64,000 bases of DNA, from assembly GCF_008039555.1 (NCBI RefSeq), contig NZ_VDUW01000001.1:62001-126000 (forward strand), in the 5' to 3' direction. A model generated the notes under the pieces. That model saw only the letters and a list, made by a program, of their open reading frames with translations, made no database searches and was not told where the DNA came from. The translations under genes and the position numbers were made by a program. Position 1 is the stretch's first letter, and every line of letters starts with the position of its first letter. Shown one piece after another: positions 53,849-63,984 of the stretch. This stretch comes from Cerasibacillus terrae. GTDB taxonomy: Bacteria; Bacillota; Bacilli; Bacillales; Amphibacillaceae.

Positions 53849-53953
53849 AGTGAAGCTTCAACCATTGGGGGGGTCTTCATCCCTCCACTTATAAATCTTG
53901 ATTCCCTTGAATTCTTGAAGTGGGGATCTTACAACCAGTTAATCTGCTATAAA
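53846..53953 (-). repeat. Dispersed structured repeat, copy D (inverted, internally deleted)
   Basis: On the minus strand: head ATAGCAGATTAACTGGTTGTAAGATCC, CCACTTCAAGAATTCAAGGG, TATAAGTGGAGGGATGAAGAC, then the tail AATGGTTGAAGCTTCACTCTATT. The second half with the 14-bp hairpin is missing. Its head matches copy A best. Confidence 0.72.
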
Positions 53954-53977
53954 ATAGTAATTAATAAATCATTTACA

Positions 53978-54028
53978 AAAAGTAACCTATTCTAGTTTCT
54001 CGTGAAATGGTTGGTCGGTTGCTTTTTT
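53978..54028 (+). terminator. Terminator of the PTS genes
   Basis: AAGTAACC pairs with GGTTGCTT (one G-T), with an inner weak stem, then TTTTTT. Confidence 0.65.
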
Positions 54029-54344
54029 CTTATTGTTTAGATAATAAAGTTGTTTTATTATCATTACTTATTATTTTCTAAGTAATGTTCTTATCCTTCT
54101 CTTTAAGCACTTTATTTAGTTAATGGTGTAATTATGGTAAAATATTGGTGGTGCCTTTTTTCTAATTAAATATGAATGAGTCATTTTATGCTTCCGTAAA
54201 TACAATGGTGAAGGTATTTAAAATGGAAAGAAATTCAGACACTGTAAGACCTACGTATAGAATCTGGAGTGTAAAAAAACTTAAAGGGATACATTTCCCT
54301 ACTGATTTTATATTTGTTGTAAGAGGTTCAGAAGGAGGAATACG
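54029..54344. other. Intergenic stretch before cbpB
   Basis: About 315 bases, AT-rich, with no coding frame or hairpin I can support. AGGAGG just before 54345 is the cbpB ribosome site. Confidence 0.45.
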
Positions 54345-54806
54345 ATGAATGCTATGCAAAATAAAAATAATGAATCATCACAATTAAGTGTGAAGGATTT
54401 AATGATTCCATCCGAGAAAGTGGCCCATGTACAAATAAATAATCCATTGGAACATGCTTTGTTAGTACTTGTTAAAACGGGTTATTCAGCTGTTCCTGTT
54501 GTTGATGCATCATATAAATTAGAAGGTATTATTGGAAAATCCATTATATTAAATGAAACACTTGGATTAGAGCGTTTTGAATTTGAAAGACTGTCTGAAA
54601 TGAAAGTAAAAGAAGTGATGAATGCAGATATACCTGTATTGTCTGGGAATGATTCGTATATTGAAGGTTTAAAAGCGGTAATCGATTACCCTTTTATATG
54701 TGTAGTTGATGAGAATCACCATTTTGACGGAATTTTAACGAGACGTGCTATTTTAAAACAGGCAAGAAAAGATTACTATCTAATCAATCAAAAAGCTTAC
54801 CAATAA
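54345..54806 (+). CDS. cbpB: c-di-AMP-binding CBS protein CbpB (YkuL/DarB)
   Basis: 153-aa protein made of two CBS domains (about residues 20-75 and 85-145: MIPSEKVAHVQINNPLEHALL..., GILTRRAIL). It matches B. subtilis YkuL (DarB/CbpB), which binds c-di-AMP and, when free of it, stimulates Rel and pyruvate carboxylase. It sits in the ykuL-like position of the conserved ykyB...pdhA region. c-di-AMP also governs K+ uptake, and ktrB and ktrC are in this window. Confidence 0.88.
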   Translation: MNAMQNKNNESSQLSVKDLMIPSEKVAHVQINNPLEHALLVLVKTGYSAVPVVDASYKLEGIIGKSIILNETLGLERFEFERLSEMKVKEVMNADIPVLSGNDSYIEGLKAVIDYPFICVVDENHHFDGILTRRAILKQARKDYYLINQKAYQ

Positions 54807-54877
54807 TATGAAAACGTTTTGAATTTGATTCTTTGATATAAGAAATTGAAATAAACAGGTAAGAGCAGGGATTGTAT

Positions 54878-56365
54878 ATGAGAGAAAAAATATTACGCCA
54901 AAAAACACATCGTCCGTTTGTTCTTGCCTCAGTCATGCTAGGGATGTTTCTAGCTGCAATAGAAGGAACAATCGTCGCAACGGCGATGCCAAGTATTGTC
55001 GCTGATTTGGGTGGATTTTCATTATATAGTTGGGTGTTTTCTAGCTATATATTAACAAACGCCTCTACCGTATTAATCTTTGGGAAATTAGCTGATATTT
55101 ATGGTAGAAAGCCAATTTTTATTGGAGGAACATGTATATTTTTAATCGGTTCGACATTATCGGGATTTAGTACCTCCATGGAAATGCTTATTGCTGCACG
55201 CTTTATTCAGGGAGTAGGTGCTGGAGCTTTAATGCCAATGGCTACGACGATTGTTGGAGATATTTATAATAAAACAGAACGAGCTAAAATCCAAGGCTAC
55301 TTATCTAGTGTATGGGGGATTTCTGCAGTATCAGGCCCGTTATTAGGTGGATTGTTTGTTGATATTTTAAATTGGCGGTATGTATTTTGGATGAACATTC
55401 CACTAGGGATTTTAGCGATGCTTGGAATTGTCCTTTTTCTACATGAAAAAGTTGAAAAAAAGGGTCAAACTATCAATTATAAAGGTACTACTTTGCTATT
55501 TATTGCAGTTAGTTCTCTTATGATACTTTTAACTGAGAGTGGAAATAAAGAAATATTACAATCCCCTGTTACTCTAGGTTTGCTTAGCATCTTAATTATT
55601 AGCTTGACTTTGTTCTATATTCATGAAAAACGTGTGGACACTCCTGTTATGCCATTTGAATTATGGAGAAAGCGCCTCATTTTTATTGCTAATATAACTT
55701 CTTTAACAACTGGGATGATAATTATTGGAGTATCTAGTTATTTACCAGCATTTGTGCAAGGGGTCATGGGGGAAACGGCAACCATCGCAGGATTTACCCT
55801 AACGATGATGTCTATTGGTTGGCCAATTGCTTCAACTATCGCAGGCAGACTTTTATTAAAAATTGGCTACCGTAAAACCTCTCTACTGGGTGGAATTGCT
55901 TTACTTACTGGTAGTTTATTCTTTTATTTTTTGACACCTGAAAGAGGACCTATTTGGGCTGGAACTGGTTCATTATTTATTGGGATTGGAATGGGATTAA
56001 CAAGTACCTCATTTATTGTTGCGATTCAAAGTAATGTTAAGTGGGAAATACGAGGAATTGCTACAGCGAGTAATATGTTTATGCGTTCTTTAGGAAGTGC
56101 AATTGGTGTTGCACTTTTAGGGGGAATATTGAATAAGCAAATTCAACAACATATTAATCAAATAGAAGGTAATGATCACGTTTCACTAGATTCAATAAAT
56201 ATATTATTAGATCCAGTTGAGCGTGAAAAATTGTCCAATAGTGTAGAAACAATCCTACAAGAGGGGCTTACCATAGGTTTACACACTGTTTATACAGGGC
56301 TATTTGTTTTAGCGTTACTTAGCTTTATTTTTATACTTTTTATGCCAAGATATAAAAATAAATGA
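54878..56365 (+). CDS. DHA2-family MFS multidrug transporter (14 TM)
   Basis: 495-aa drug:proton antiporter of the EmrB/QacA group. It has 14 helices, motif D1/A in IFGKLADIYGRKPIF (about residue 66), motif C in VWGISAVSGPLLGG (about residue 149) and TMPSIV-like VATAMPSIVADLGG at the start. ATG 54878 is used; a TTG two codons upstream is possible. The ribosome site is weak (GCAGGGA). An imperfect cre-like sequence lies at 54809-54822. Substrate unknown. Confidence 0.85.
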   Translation: MREKILRQKTHRPFVLASVMLGMFLAAIEGTIVATAMPSIVADLGGFSLYSWVFSSYILTNASTVLIFGKLADIYGRKPIFIGGTCIFLIGSTLSGFSTSMEMLIAARFIQGVGAGALMPMATTIVGDIYNKTERAKIQGYLSSVWGISAVSGPLLGGLFVDILNWRYVFWMNIPLGILAMLGIVLFLHEKVEKKGQTINYKGTTLLFIAVSSLMILLTESGNKEILQSPVTLGLLSILIISLTLFYIHEKRVDTPVMPFELWRKRLIFIANITSLTTGMIIIGVSSYLPAFVQGVMGETATIAGFTLTMMSIGWPIASTIAGRLLLKIGYRKTSLLGGIALLTGSLFFYFLTPERGPIWAGTGSLFIGIGMGLTSTSFIVAIQSNVKWEIRGIATASNMFMRSLGSAIGVALLGGILNKQIQQHINQIEGNDHVSLDSINILLDPVEREKLSNSVETILQEGLTIGLHTVYTGLFVLALLSFIFILFMPRYKNK

Positions 56366-56524
56366 GAATATTGTAGAGATGAAGATAATAAATAGAAAGT
56401 GAAAAATGACAATTTTAAGTCTATATTAAAATTATTATTAATTAAAATTGACTTAAAAAAGTAAATATTTTATAATGGATATTGATGGTAATTATTATTA
56501 TAATAATTTTTGGAGGGATTACAT

Positions 56525-57067
56525 ATGGTGGAAAGAATGGTTGGAAAACAGGCACCACGTTTTGAAATGGATGCAGTTATGCCGAATAAAGAATTTGGGA
56601 AGGTAAGTCTGGAAGAAAATATGAAAAATGATAAATGGACTGTATTTTTCTTCTATCCAATGGACTTTACTTTCGTATGTCCAACAGAAATCACTGCGAT
56701 GTCTGACCGTTACGAAGAATTCCAAGATCTAGATGCAGAAATTATTGGTGTATCAACAGATACAATTCATACTCACTTAGCATGGATTAACACTGCACGT
56801 GAAGACAATGGGCTAGGTGATTTAAACTACCCATTAGCAGCTGATACAAACCATGCGATTTCTAAAGAGTATGGTGTATTGATTGAAGAAGAAGGGGTTG
56901 CACTTCGCGGACTATTTATTATTAGCCCAGAAGGCGAACTAAAATATCAAGTAGTAAACCATAACGATATTGGTCGTGATGTTGATGAAACATTGCGTGT
57001 ACTACAAGCCCTACAAACTGGTGGACTATGCCCTGCAAACTGGAAACCGGGACAAAAAACTCTATAA
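56525..57067 (+). CDS. ykuU: 2-Cys peroxiredoxin (YkuU)
   Basis: 180-aa AhpC/Prx1-type peroxiredoxin. The peroxidatic Cys is in DFTFVCPTEITA (about residue 49) and the resolving Cys in TGGLCPANWKPG (about residue 170). It reduces peroxides in the cytoplasm. ATG 56525 follows GGAGGG; five earlier in-frame codons lie in the leader. It precedes ykuV, as in B. subtilis, but with a hairpin between. Confidence 0.92.
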   Translation: MVERMVGKQAPRFEMDAVMPNKEFGKVSLEENMKNDKWTVFFFYPMDFTFVCPTEITAMSDRYEEFQDLDAEIIGVSTDTIHTHLAWINTAREDNGLGDLNYPLAADTNHAISKEYGVLIEEEGVALRGLFIISPEGELKYQVVNHNDIGRDVDETLRVLQALQTGGLCPANWKPGQKTL

Positions 57068-57086
57068 TTATTTTTCATAAACAGTG

Positions 57087-57128
57087 GGAACTGATCCATA
57101 ATAGTAAAGAAAAGGTCAGTTCCTTTTC
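57087..57128 (+). terminator. Terminator between ykuU and ykuV
   Basis: GGAACTGATCC pairs with GGTCAGTTCC (one bulge), then TTTTCT. It may only reduce readthrough to ykuV, 45 bases on. Confidence 0.65.
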
Positions 57129-57171
57129 TGTCTTATAATGAAATATTTGTTTTTTTAAAAGGAGGAATCTT

Positions 57172-57624
57172 ATGCGATTAAGAGATCCATTACCAGAATT
57201 AGCTGGTGCTACGGAATGGTTGAATAGTAGTCCTATTAAAAAAGATGATTTACTTGGAGACAAACCAACACTTATTCATTTTTGGTCTGTAAGTTGTGGA
57301 CTTTGTAAAGAAGCAATGCCAAACGTAAATGAGTTCCGTGATGAATATAAAGATGAACTAAATGTGCTTGCTGTTCATATGCCGCGTTCAGAAAAAGACC
57401 TAGATATTGATCAAGTGAAAGAAGTGGCTAAGGAACATGATATTATACAACCTATTTTTGTTGATAATGATCATGCATTAACTGATGCCTTTGAAAATCA
57501 ATATGTCCCTGCATATTATGTCTTTGATAAAGAAGGGCAATTACGGCATTTTCAAGCGGGTGGCGGCGGAATGAAGATGTTACGCAAACGTGTCAACCGA
57601 GTATTAGGCAAAAAAACAAAGTAA
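57172..57624 (+). CDS. ykuV: Thiol-disulfide oxidoreductase YkuV
   Basis: 150-aa thioredoxin-fold protein with active site SCGLCKEAMP (about residues 40-43, CxxC) and a cis-Pro in QYVPAYYVF. No signal peptide, so cytoplasmic, as known for YkuV, which acts as a redox partner that may reduce YkuU. AAAGGAGG precedes the ATG. Confidence 0.9.
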   Translation: MRLRDPLPELAGATEWLNSSPIKKDDLLGDKPTLIHFWSVSCGLCKEAMPNVNEFRDEYKDELNVLAVHMPRSEKDLDIDQVKEVAKEHDIIQPIFVDNDHALTDAFENQYVPAYYVFDKEGQLRHFQAGGGGMKMLRKRVNRVLGKKTK

Positions 57625-57636
57625 ATATTCTATTTT

Positions 57637-57668
57637 AAAACTGTCTAGAGATATAGACAGTTTTTTTA
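57637..57668 (+). terminator. Terminator of ykuV
   Basis: AAACTGTCT pairs with AGACAGTTT across a short loop, then seven T. Confidence 0.85.
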
Positions 57669-57669
57669 T

Positions 57670-57831
57670 TTCGAATCCATTCGTGAAGCAGCTAGGATTT
57701 TTGTGTTAGAGAATGGAAAAATATTAGAATTTGGTAGTCACAATCCGTTAATATACAACCGTGGTGAATATTATGAACTTGTAAAATTCCAGTTCGAAAT
57801 GAGATGCATTGGAAATAATACTATCGAATAA
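57670..57831 (+). pseudogene. Remnant of an ABC-exporter ATPase C-terminus
   Basis: An open frame without a start reads ESIREAARIFVLENGKILEFG, then SHNPLIYNRGEYYELVKFQ. This is the piece that follows the H-loop in fused membrane/ATPase exporters (R-I-x-V-L-x-x-G-x-I-x-E-x-G-x-H-x-x-L). Nothing of Walker A, signature or membrane domain remains. It lies between ykuV and ktrC, where B. subtilis has other genes, and suggests loss of an exporter here. Confidence 0.7.
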
Positions 57832-57899
57832 CAAGACGGCAAAATAGATAGTGTGGTACACTATGTTGGAAGATAATTGTTCGATTTGGAGGAAGCTTT

Positions 57900-58571
57900 A
57901 TGAAAAGAGAATTTGCTGTCATAGGTTTAGGACGATTTGGTGGTAGTATTTGTTACGAACTAAGTAAAGAAGGTATGGATGTATTAGCAATTGATATTAG
58001 TGAAGAAAAGGTAAATGAATTTAAAAATATTGCATCTCATGCGGTGATTGCGGATACGACAGATGAGGCGACATTAAAAGAATTGGGAATAAATAACTTT
58101 GACCATGTCATTGTTTCAATTGGTGATAACATTCAGGCAAGCATTCTTACGACCGTTATCTTGACTGATTTAGGTGTAAAGAAAATAACAGTTAAAGCAA
58201 ATAATGATTATCATGGTAAAATCTTAGATAAGATAGGTGCACATCATGTTGTGCATCCAGAACGAGATATGGGGAAAAGAATTGCTCATAGTATTATCTC
58301 GAATAATATATTGGATTATCTAGAATTATCTGATGATCATAGTATTGTGGAAGTGAAAACGAGTGATAAAATGATTGGAAAATCATTAGTTGACCTAGAT
58401 ATTCGTGCGAATTATGGATGTAACGTTGTGGCAATTCGGCAGGGGAATGATATTAATGTATCTCCGATGGCAGATGAATTATTGCAAGAAAATGATATTT
58501 TAATTGTTATTGGGGCAGATCATGATATCTCTAAATTTGAAAAAGAACTTGTCATAGAAGATGATGAATAA
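57900..58571 (+). CDS. ktrC: Ktr potassium uptake regulatory subunit KtrC
   Basis: 223-aa RCK protein: RCK_N Rossmann domain (residues 1-125, VIGLGRFGGSI and VLAIDISEEKVNEF) and RCK_C domain (about 135-220), the latter a known c-di-AMP receptor in KtrA/KtrC. It forms the octameric gate for a KtrB/KtrD pore; a pore gene lies at 42.1 kb. GGAGG precedes the ATG. Position next to rnjA matches B. subtilis ktrC. Confidence 0.92.
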   Translation: MKREFAVIGLGRFGGSICYELSKEGMDVLAIDISEEKVNEFKNIASHAVIADTTDEATLKELGINNFDHVIVSIGDNIQASILTTVILTDLGVKKITVKANNDYHGKILDKIGAHHVVHPERDMGKRIAHSIISNNILDYLELSDDHSIVEVKTSDKMIGKSLVDLDIRANYGCNVVAIRQGNDINVSPMADELLQENDILIVIGADHDISKFEKELVIEDDE

Positions 58572-58580
58572 ACGGTACAC

Positions 58581-58610
58581 AAAAAGGGAGAACATGAAGT
58601 TCTCCCTTTT
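58581..58610. terminator. Bidirectional terminator between ktrC and rnjA
   Basis: AAAAGGGAGAAC / GTTCTCCCTTTT stem across ATGAA. Confidence 0.88.
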
Positions 58611-58612
58611 GA

Positions 58613-60280
58613 TTATACTTCCATAATGATTGGTAAAATCATCGGTCTTCTTTTTGTCTTTTTAAATAAAAATGGTGCTATTGTATCTGTAATTTCATTC
58701 TTTATTTCAGACCATTTGGTTGTTTTTCGTTTCATGATTTTGTGTAAATGTTCATCGACAAGTTCTTGCGCTTGATTAATTAAGTCTTCCGATTCACGCA
58801 TGTACACAAAGCCACGTGAGATAATATCTGGTCCAGAGGATATTTTAAATTCTTTCATATTGATACTTACAACAACAATTACTAAACCTTCTTGTGATAG
58901 GATTCGGCGATCACGAAGTACAATATTTCCAATATCACCAATTCCTTTCCCATCAACATAAACGGAGTCAGCAGGAATTTTTCCTACGATTTTTGCAGTG
59001 TCTTTTCCTAATGCTAAGACCTCTCCATTATCCATTATGAATGTATTTTTTGAATCGACTCCACAAGCCTCAGCAAGCTTCGTATGTTCCTTTAACATTC
59101 TGTACTCTCCATGCATTGGCATGAAAAACTTAGGTTTCATCAATCGTAACATTAATTTTAATTCTTCTTGACTTCCGTGACCAGAAGTATGGATGTCACT
59201 TACTTTATGGTGAATAACTTCTGCTCCTGCACGATAAAGCTTGTCAATAATTCGATTAATACTTATGGTATTACCAGGGATTGGTGAAGAAGAGAAAATC
59301 ACTGTATCTCCTGGGATAAGTTTAATTTGTTTATGTGTACCTCGAGCTATTCGTGATAAAGCTGCCATAGGTTCTCCTTGGGAACCGGTACATAAAATCG
59401 TAACTTTATTTGCTGGGAGTCGGTTAATTTGGTTTGCTTCTATAAACGTATCTTTCGGTGCTTGGATATAGCCGAGTTCTTGTCCAAGATTAATAGCGGC
59501 TTCCATACTTCTTCCGAATACAGCAATTTTTCGGTCATATTTTACTGCTGCTGATACAACTTGTTGTAATCGATATGTGTTAGATGCAAAAGTAGCAAAG
59601 ATAATTCGGTCCTCTACTTGGTTGAATATATCGTGGATCGTTTCGCCAACCACACTTTCTGACATGGTAAAACCAGGAATTTCACTGTTAGTACTGTCTG
59701 AAATAAGACAAAGTACTCCTTCATTTCCTATTTGTGCCATTTTTGTTAAGTTAGCTGGTTCTCCAACAGGTGTAAAATCAAATTTAAAATCCCCAGTTTG
59801 AACGATGTTTCCTGGTGGTGTTTTTACTACCATCCCATATGAATCCGGAATACTATGGGAAGTACGGAAAAAGCTTACAGATGTTTTACGGAATTTGATA
59901 ACGTCATCTTCTTGAATAATATTTAATTTGGCATTTCTTAATAGCCCATGTTCTTCTAATTTATTTTTAATAAGCCCCATTGCTAATTTTCCAGCATAAA
60001 TCGGCACATTTATTTCACGAAGTAAGTAGGGAATACCCCCGATATGATCTTCGTGTCCATGTGTAATGAATAAACCTTTGAATTTATCTTGATTTTGAAC
60101 AAGGTAAGTATAATCTGGAATAACATAATCAATTCCGAGAAGTTCATCTTCAGGGAATTTAATACCAGCATCAATTAAAATAATTTCATCTTGAAATTGG
60201 ATACCGTATGTGTTTTTTCCGATTTCACCTAACCCACCTAATGCAAATACTGCTGTTTGATCGTTTTTAACAAATTTCAT
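58613..60280 (-). CDS. rnjA: Ribonuclease J1
   Basis: 555-aa metallo-beta-lactamase/beta-CASP nuclease, the same length as B. subtilis RNase J1. The metal motif is [12 protein letters not shown] (about residues 70-82), followed by [10 protein letters not shown], the beta-CASP domain and the C-terminal tetramer domain. It has 5'-3' exonuclease and endonuclease activity in mRNA turnover and 16S rRNA maturation. ATG 60280 (MKFVKNDQT) follows GGAG; the track upstream runs into rpoY. It begins four bases after the rpoY stop: one operon. Confidence 0.95.
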   Translation of the reverse strand: MKFVKNDQTAVFALGGLGEIGKNTYGIQFQDEIILIDAGIKFPEDELLGIDYVIPDYTYLVQNQDKFKGLFITHGHEDHIGGIPYLLREINVPIYAGKLAMGLIKNKLEEHGLLRNAKLNIIQEDDVIKFRKTSVSFFRTSHSIPDSYGMVVKTPPGNIVQTGDFKFDFTPVGEPANLTKMAQIGNEGVLCLISDSTNSEIPGFTMSESVVGETIHDIFNQVEDRIIFATFASNTYRLQQVVSAAVKYDRKIAVFGRSMEAAINLGQELGYIQAPKDTFIEANQINRLPANKVTILCTGSQGEPMAALSRIARGTHKQIKLIPGDTVIFSSSPIPGNTISINRIIDKLYRAGAEVIHHKVSDIHTSGHGSQEELKLMLRLMKPKFFMPMHGEYRMLKEHTKLAEACGVDSKNTFIMDNGEVLALGKDTAKIVGKIPADSVYVDGKGIGDIGNIVLRDRRILSQEGLVIVVVSINMKEFKISSGPDIISRGFVYMRESEDLINQAQELVDEHLHKIMKRKTTKWSEIKNEITDTIAPFLFKKTKRRPMILPIIMEV

Positions 60281-60284
60281 TTGC

Positions 60285-60494
60285 TTAGATTGTCTCCAAT
60301 TCAAAATTTTCCGATTGTTTTTCATAGGCTAAATGTGCTTTATTTAGGGGCTGAATGTATTCAATGTTAATTGTTTTATTTGCTAATTTTTTACGTGCAT
60401 CACGAATGGAATCTGCTTCAATGTAAATACTTTTTGTTCGTTCGCGAGTAGCTATTTCATTTGGATCTTCTTGATATAAGACTTTAAATATCAT
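60285..60494 (-). CDS. rpoY: RNA polymerase epsilon subunit RpoY
   Basis: 69-aa YkzG/Rpo[21 protein letters not shown], then [20 protein letters not shown]. It is a small RNA polymerase subunit of Firmicutes that resembles phage Gp2 in fold. AGGAGAG precedes the ATG by about 12 bases. It is always paired with rnjA, as here. Confidence 0.93.
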   Translation of the reverse strand: MIFKVLYQEDPNEIATRERTKSIYIEADSIRDARKKLANKTINIEYIQPLNKAHLAYEKQSENFELETI

Positions 60495-60719
60495 AGTATT
60501 TCATCTCTCCTAATCTTTGTTTGTTTATTTTATTACTTCTTTTATTCCGTAAAAATCCGGTTCAAAAATGGTTATCAAACGTACGATAACTAGTGAAAGT
60601 TTTTCTTTTTCCGTCATCTGTAATTATTTTTATGTTACTAATTCGTTCTATTTTTGGATTTATAAGACCTGTGTATCATCCAGCTTTTTATTTGCAAAAA
60701 ATGGCAAATTGTATGTCAG

Positions 60720-60821
60720 TTAAGATGATTGGTTATTATTTTTATATGTTGTTGGAACACGCCCTCTGCCCAATAAATCTTTCAAACGTTTTTTTAGCTT
60801 TTCTCTTAGACGTTTTAACAT
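60720..60821 (-). CDS. 33-aa strongly basic peptide
   Basis: Reads MLKRLREKLKKRLKDLLGR, then GRVPTTYKNNNQSS. A good ribosome site (AAAGGAGAT) lies seven bases before the ATG. The first 20 residues form an amphipathic, Lys/Arg-rich helix, resembling phenol-soluble or membrane-active peptides, though a leader or nucleic-acid-binding role is equally possible. It lies alone between rpoY and def on the minus strand. Not recognised. Confidence 0.5.
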   Translation of the reverse strand: MLKRLREKLKKRLKDLLGRGRVPTTYKNNNQSS

Positions 60822-61132
60822 AGATGGGCATCTCCTTTCGATTTTTAGAAAAAAGCCCCAATACGTTCAACCGATCCATTACTACATATCTTCATTATAA
60901 TACCCTTTTTGGAATATTGAAAGGGTTATCCCTTAAGTTTATAAATAATCGGTAATATATTATATGTCGATAACATATGTATGTTGACTTATCTTGTAGT
61001 TGTTTTTTATTTTTTAATATATGTACTATTATAGTTAACATGGCATAAACAACTTATACATCTATTTAATCTTTATTCGTTCCTAAACCTTCTTCTCTTT
61101 ATGCTTAGATGCAATTTTTTTATAATATATAA
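60822..61132. other. Intergenic stretch between the basic peptide gene and def
   Basis: About 310 AT-rich bases. I see no coding frame, repeat or strong hairpin; it should hold the promoter for the 33-aa gene. Confidence 0.4.
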
Positions 61133-61135
61133 TAG

Positions 61136-61172
61136 AAAAAATCTGCCCTAATTATGAAATAGGGCAGATTTT
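61136..61172 (-). terminator. Terminator of def
   Basis: AAAAATCTGCCCT and AGGGCAGATTTTT pair perfectly, just after the def stop, with T-runs on both sides. Confidence 0.92.
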
Positions 61173-61724
61173 TTAACCAATAGCTTTTGAGTTAGGTGGA
61201 GCTTGGAATGGATTATCTTCATTAATGTGATCATAGAACATAATGCCGTTTAAATGATCTATTTCATGTTGCACAACAATTGCAGCGAAATCTTTTAATC
61301 GTAGTTTCACATCATTACCATCTAAATCAGTTGCTTTTAATGTGATTCGTGCATATCTTGGAACATAACCTTTTACGTCACGATCTACGGATAAACATCC
61401 TTCTCCAGCTGTTAAATAAGCAAGTTCGACTGAATGACTAACTATCCTTGGGTTGAAAAGGCCATAACTATATTGTTTTCCTTTATAGTCTTCAAAATGA
61501 ACAGCTATCATTCGTTTTGTAATACCAAGCTGAGGTGCAGCCAATCCTACACCAGGACGTAAATTATATTTAGCACAAATTTCTTCGTCTTGGCTATTTT
61601 TTAGGAAGGTGAGCATTTTTTCTAATGTTTCTTTTTCTTCTTCAGAAGCTGGCAATGAAACATCTTTAGCTCTTTCTCTTAAAGCAGGATGGCCCTCACG
61701 CACAACATCCTTCATTGTAATCAT
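61173..61724 (-). CDS. def: Peptide deformylase
   Basis: 183-aa type 2 (Gram-positive) deformylase. The three motifs are [10 protein letters not shown] (about 58-67), EGCLS (about 110) and QHEIDHLNG (about 153), giving the Cys/His/His metal site and catalytic Glu. It removes formyl groups from new proteins. GGGGTG precedes the ATG. It corresponds to B. subtilis YkrB (DefB) in the rnjA-pdhA region. Confidence 0.95.
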   Translation of the reverse strand: MITMKDVVREGHPALRERAKDVSLPASEEEKETLEKMLTFLKNSQDEEICAKYNLRPGVGLAAPQLGITKRMIAVHFEDYKGKQYSYGLFNPRIVSHSVELAYLTAGEGCLSVDRDVKGYVPRYARITLKATDLDGNDVKLRLKDFAAIVVQHEIDHLNGIMFYDHINEDNPFQAPPNSKAIG

Positions 61725-61912
61725 TATTTTTCACCCCAAATAAATACGAGATTATATCTTTTAATAAAATCTATTTAATAGTTTAACATAATGTCATATA
61801 ACAAAACATATAATTGGCATAGGACCAACATAAAATATTCATATCTTAGCGTATGTTGCTTATGGTATACTTGCTACAAAACAATTGTTTATATTGTAAG
61901 GAGAGAGGAAAA

Positions 61913-62566
61913 ATGTACAATAAAAGAATTTATCTTTTTCTCTTAATCAGTTTAATGATGCTACTTACTGCATGTGGGGGATCAGTGGAAGAGAAAATTC
62001 ATGGACAGTTAGAAGAAGTTGTGTCGCTGGAAAAAGAGTTTGAACAACAACAATCTGATTTAGCGGAGCTTGAGAAAAAGGAACAAGCTATTTATAAAAA
62101 AATTATAGACTTACCTTTGGATGAATTGGATAAAATTAAAAAATTATCTAATGATGCAAAAAAGACGATTGAAACGCGGTTAGAAAAGATAAATTTAGAA
62201 CAGGAAAGTTTACACTCTTCGAAAGAGGAATTTGAAAAAGTAGAAAATGTAAAAAAGAAATTAGAAGATGATTCATTAAAGAAAACAGCAGATAAAATGT
62301 ATAAAAAAATGATGGATCGTTATGATACTTATGATCAATTTCATAAAGAGTATACGGCCTCATTAAAGTTAGAAAAAGAGCTATATGACATTTTATCTAA
62401 AGAAAACTCAACACAGGATCAATTATCAGACCAATTAGAAAAACTAAATGACAGTTATAAACAATTGATTGAAATGAATGATGAATTTAATAAGAAAACA
62501 AAGGAATATAATGATTTAAAGAAAAAATTCTATGAAGAAGCAGATTTGAATGTATCATATAAATAG
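61913..62566 (+). CDS. ykyA: YkyA-like lipoprotein
   Basis: 217-aa lipoprotein: lipobox LLTAC (Cys about residue 20), then an all-helical Lys/Glu-rich coiled coil (about 25-215). It matches the YkyA family (putative cell-wall-binding lipoprotein), which precedes pdhA in Bacillus. ATG 61913 lies behind AAGGAGAG; upstream in-frame codons give no better start. Function unknown. Confidence 0.88.
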   Translation: MYNKRIYLFLLISLMMLLTACGGSVEEKIHGQLEEVVSLEKEFEQQQSDLAELEKKEQAIYKKIIDLPLDELDKIKKLSNDAKKTIETRLEKINLEQESLHSSKEEFEKVENVKKKLEDDSLKKTADKMYKKMMDRYDTYDQFHKEYTASLKLEKELYDILSKENSTQDQLSDQLEKLNDSYKQLIEMNDEFNKKTKEYNDLKKKFYEEADLNVSYK

Positions 62567-62576
62567 GAATTCAAAA

Positions 62577-62612
62577 CAGGGCCATATAAAAATAAAGGGT
62601 CCTATTTTTTTA
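62577..62612 (+). terminator. Terminator of ykyA
   Basis: AGGGCC pairs with GGTCCT (G-T allowed) around an AT loop, then TATTTTTTT. Confidence 0.7.
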
Positions 62613-63981
<1,369 letters not shown>

Positions 63982-63984
63982 ATC

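Noticed and set aside
54809-54822. cre-like TGAAAACGTTTTGA before the DHA2 transporter
   Set aside because: One conserved C is missing at the right end and the gene is not a usual CcpA target; mentioned only in the gene entry.
60593-60823. Plus-strand 76-codon frame upstream of def
   Set aside because: No ribosome site, and it covers the complement of the better-supported 33-aa gene.
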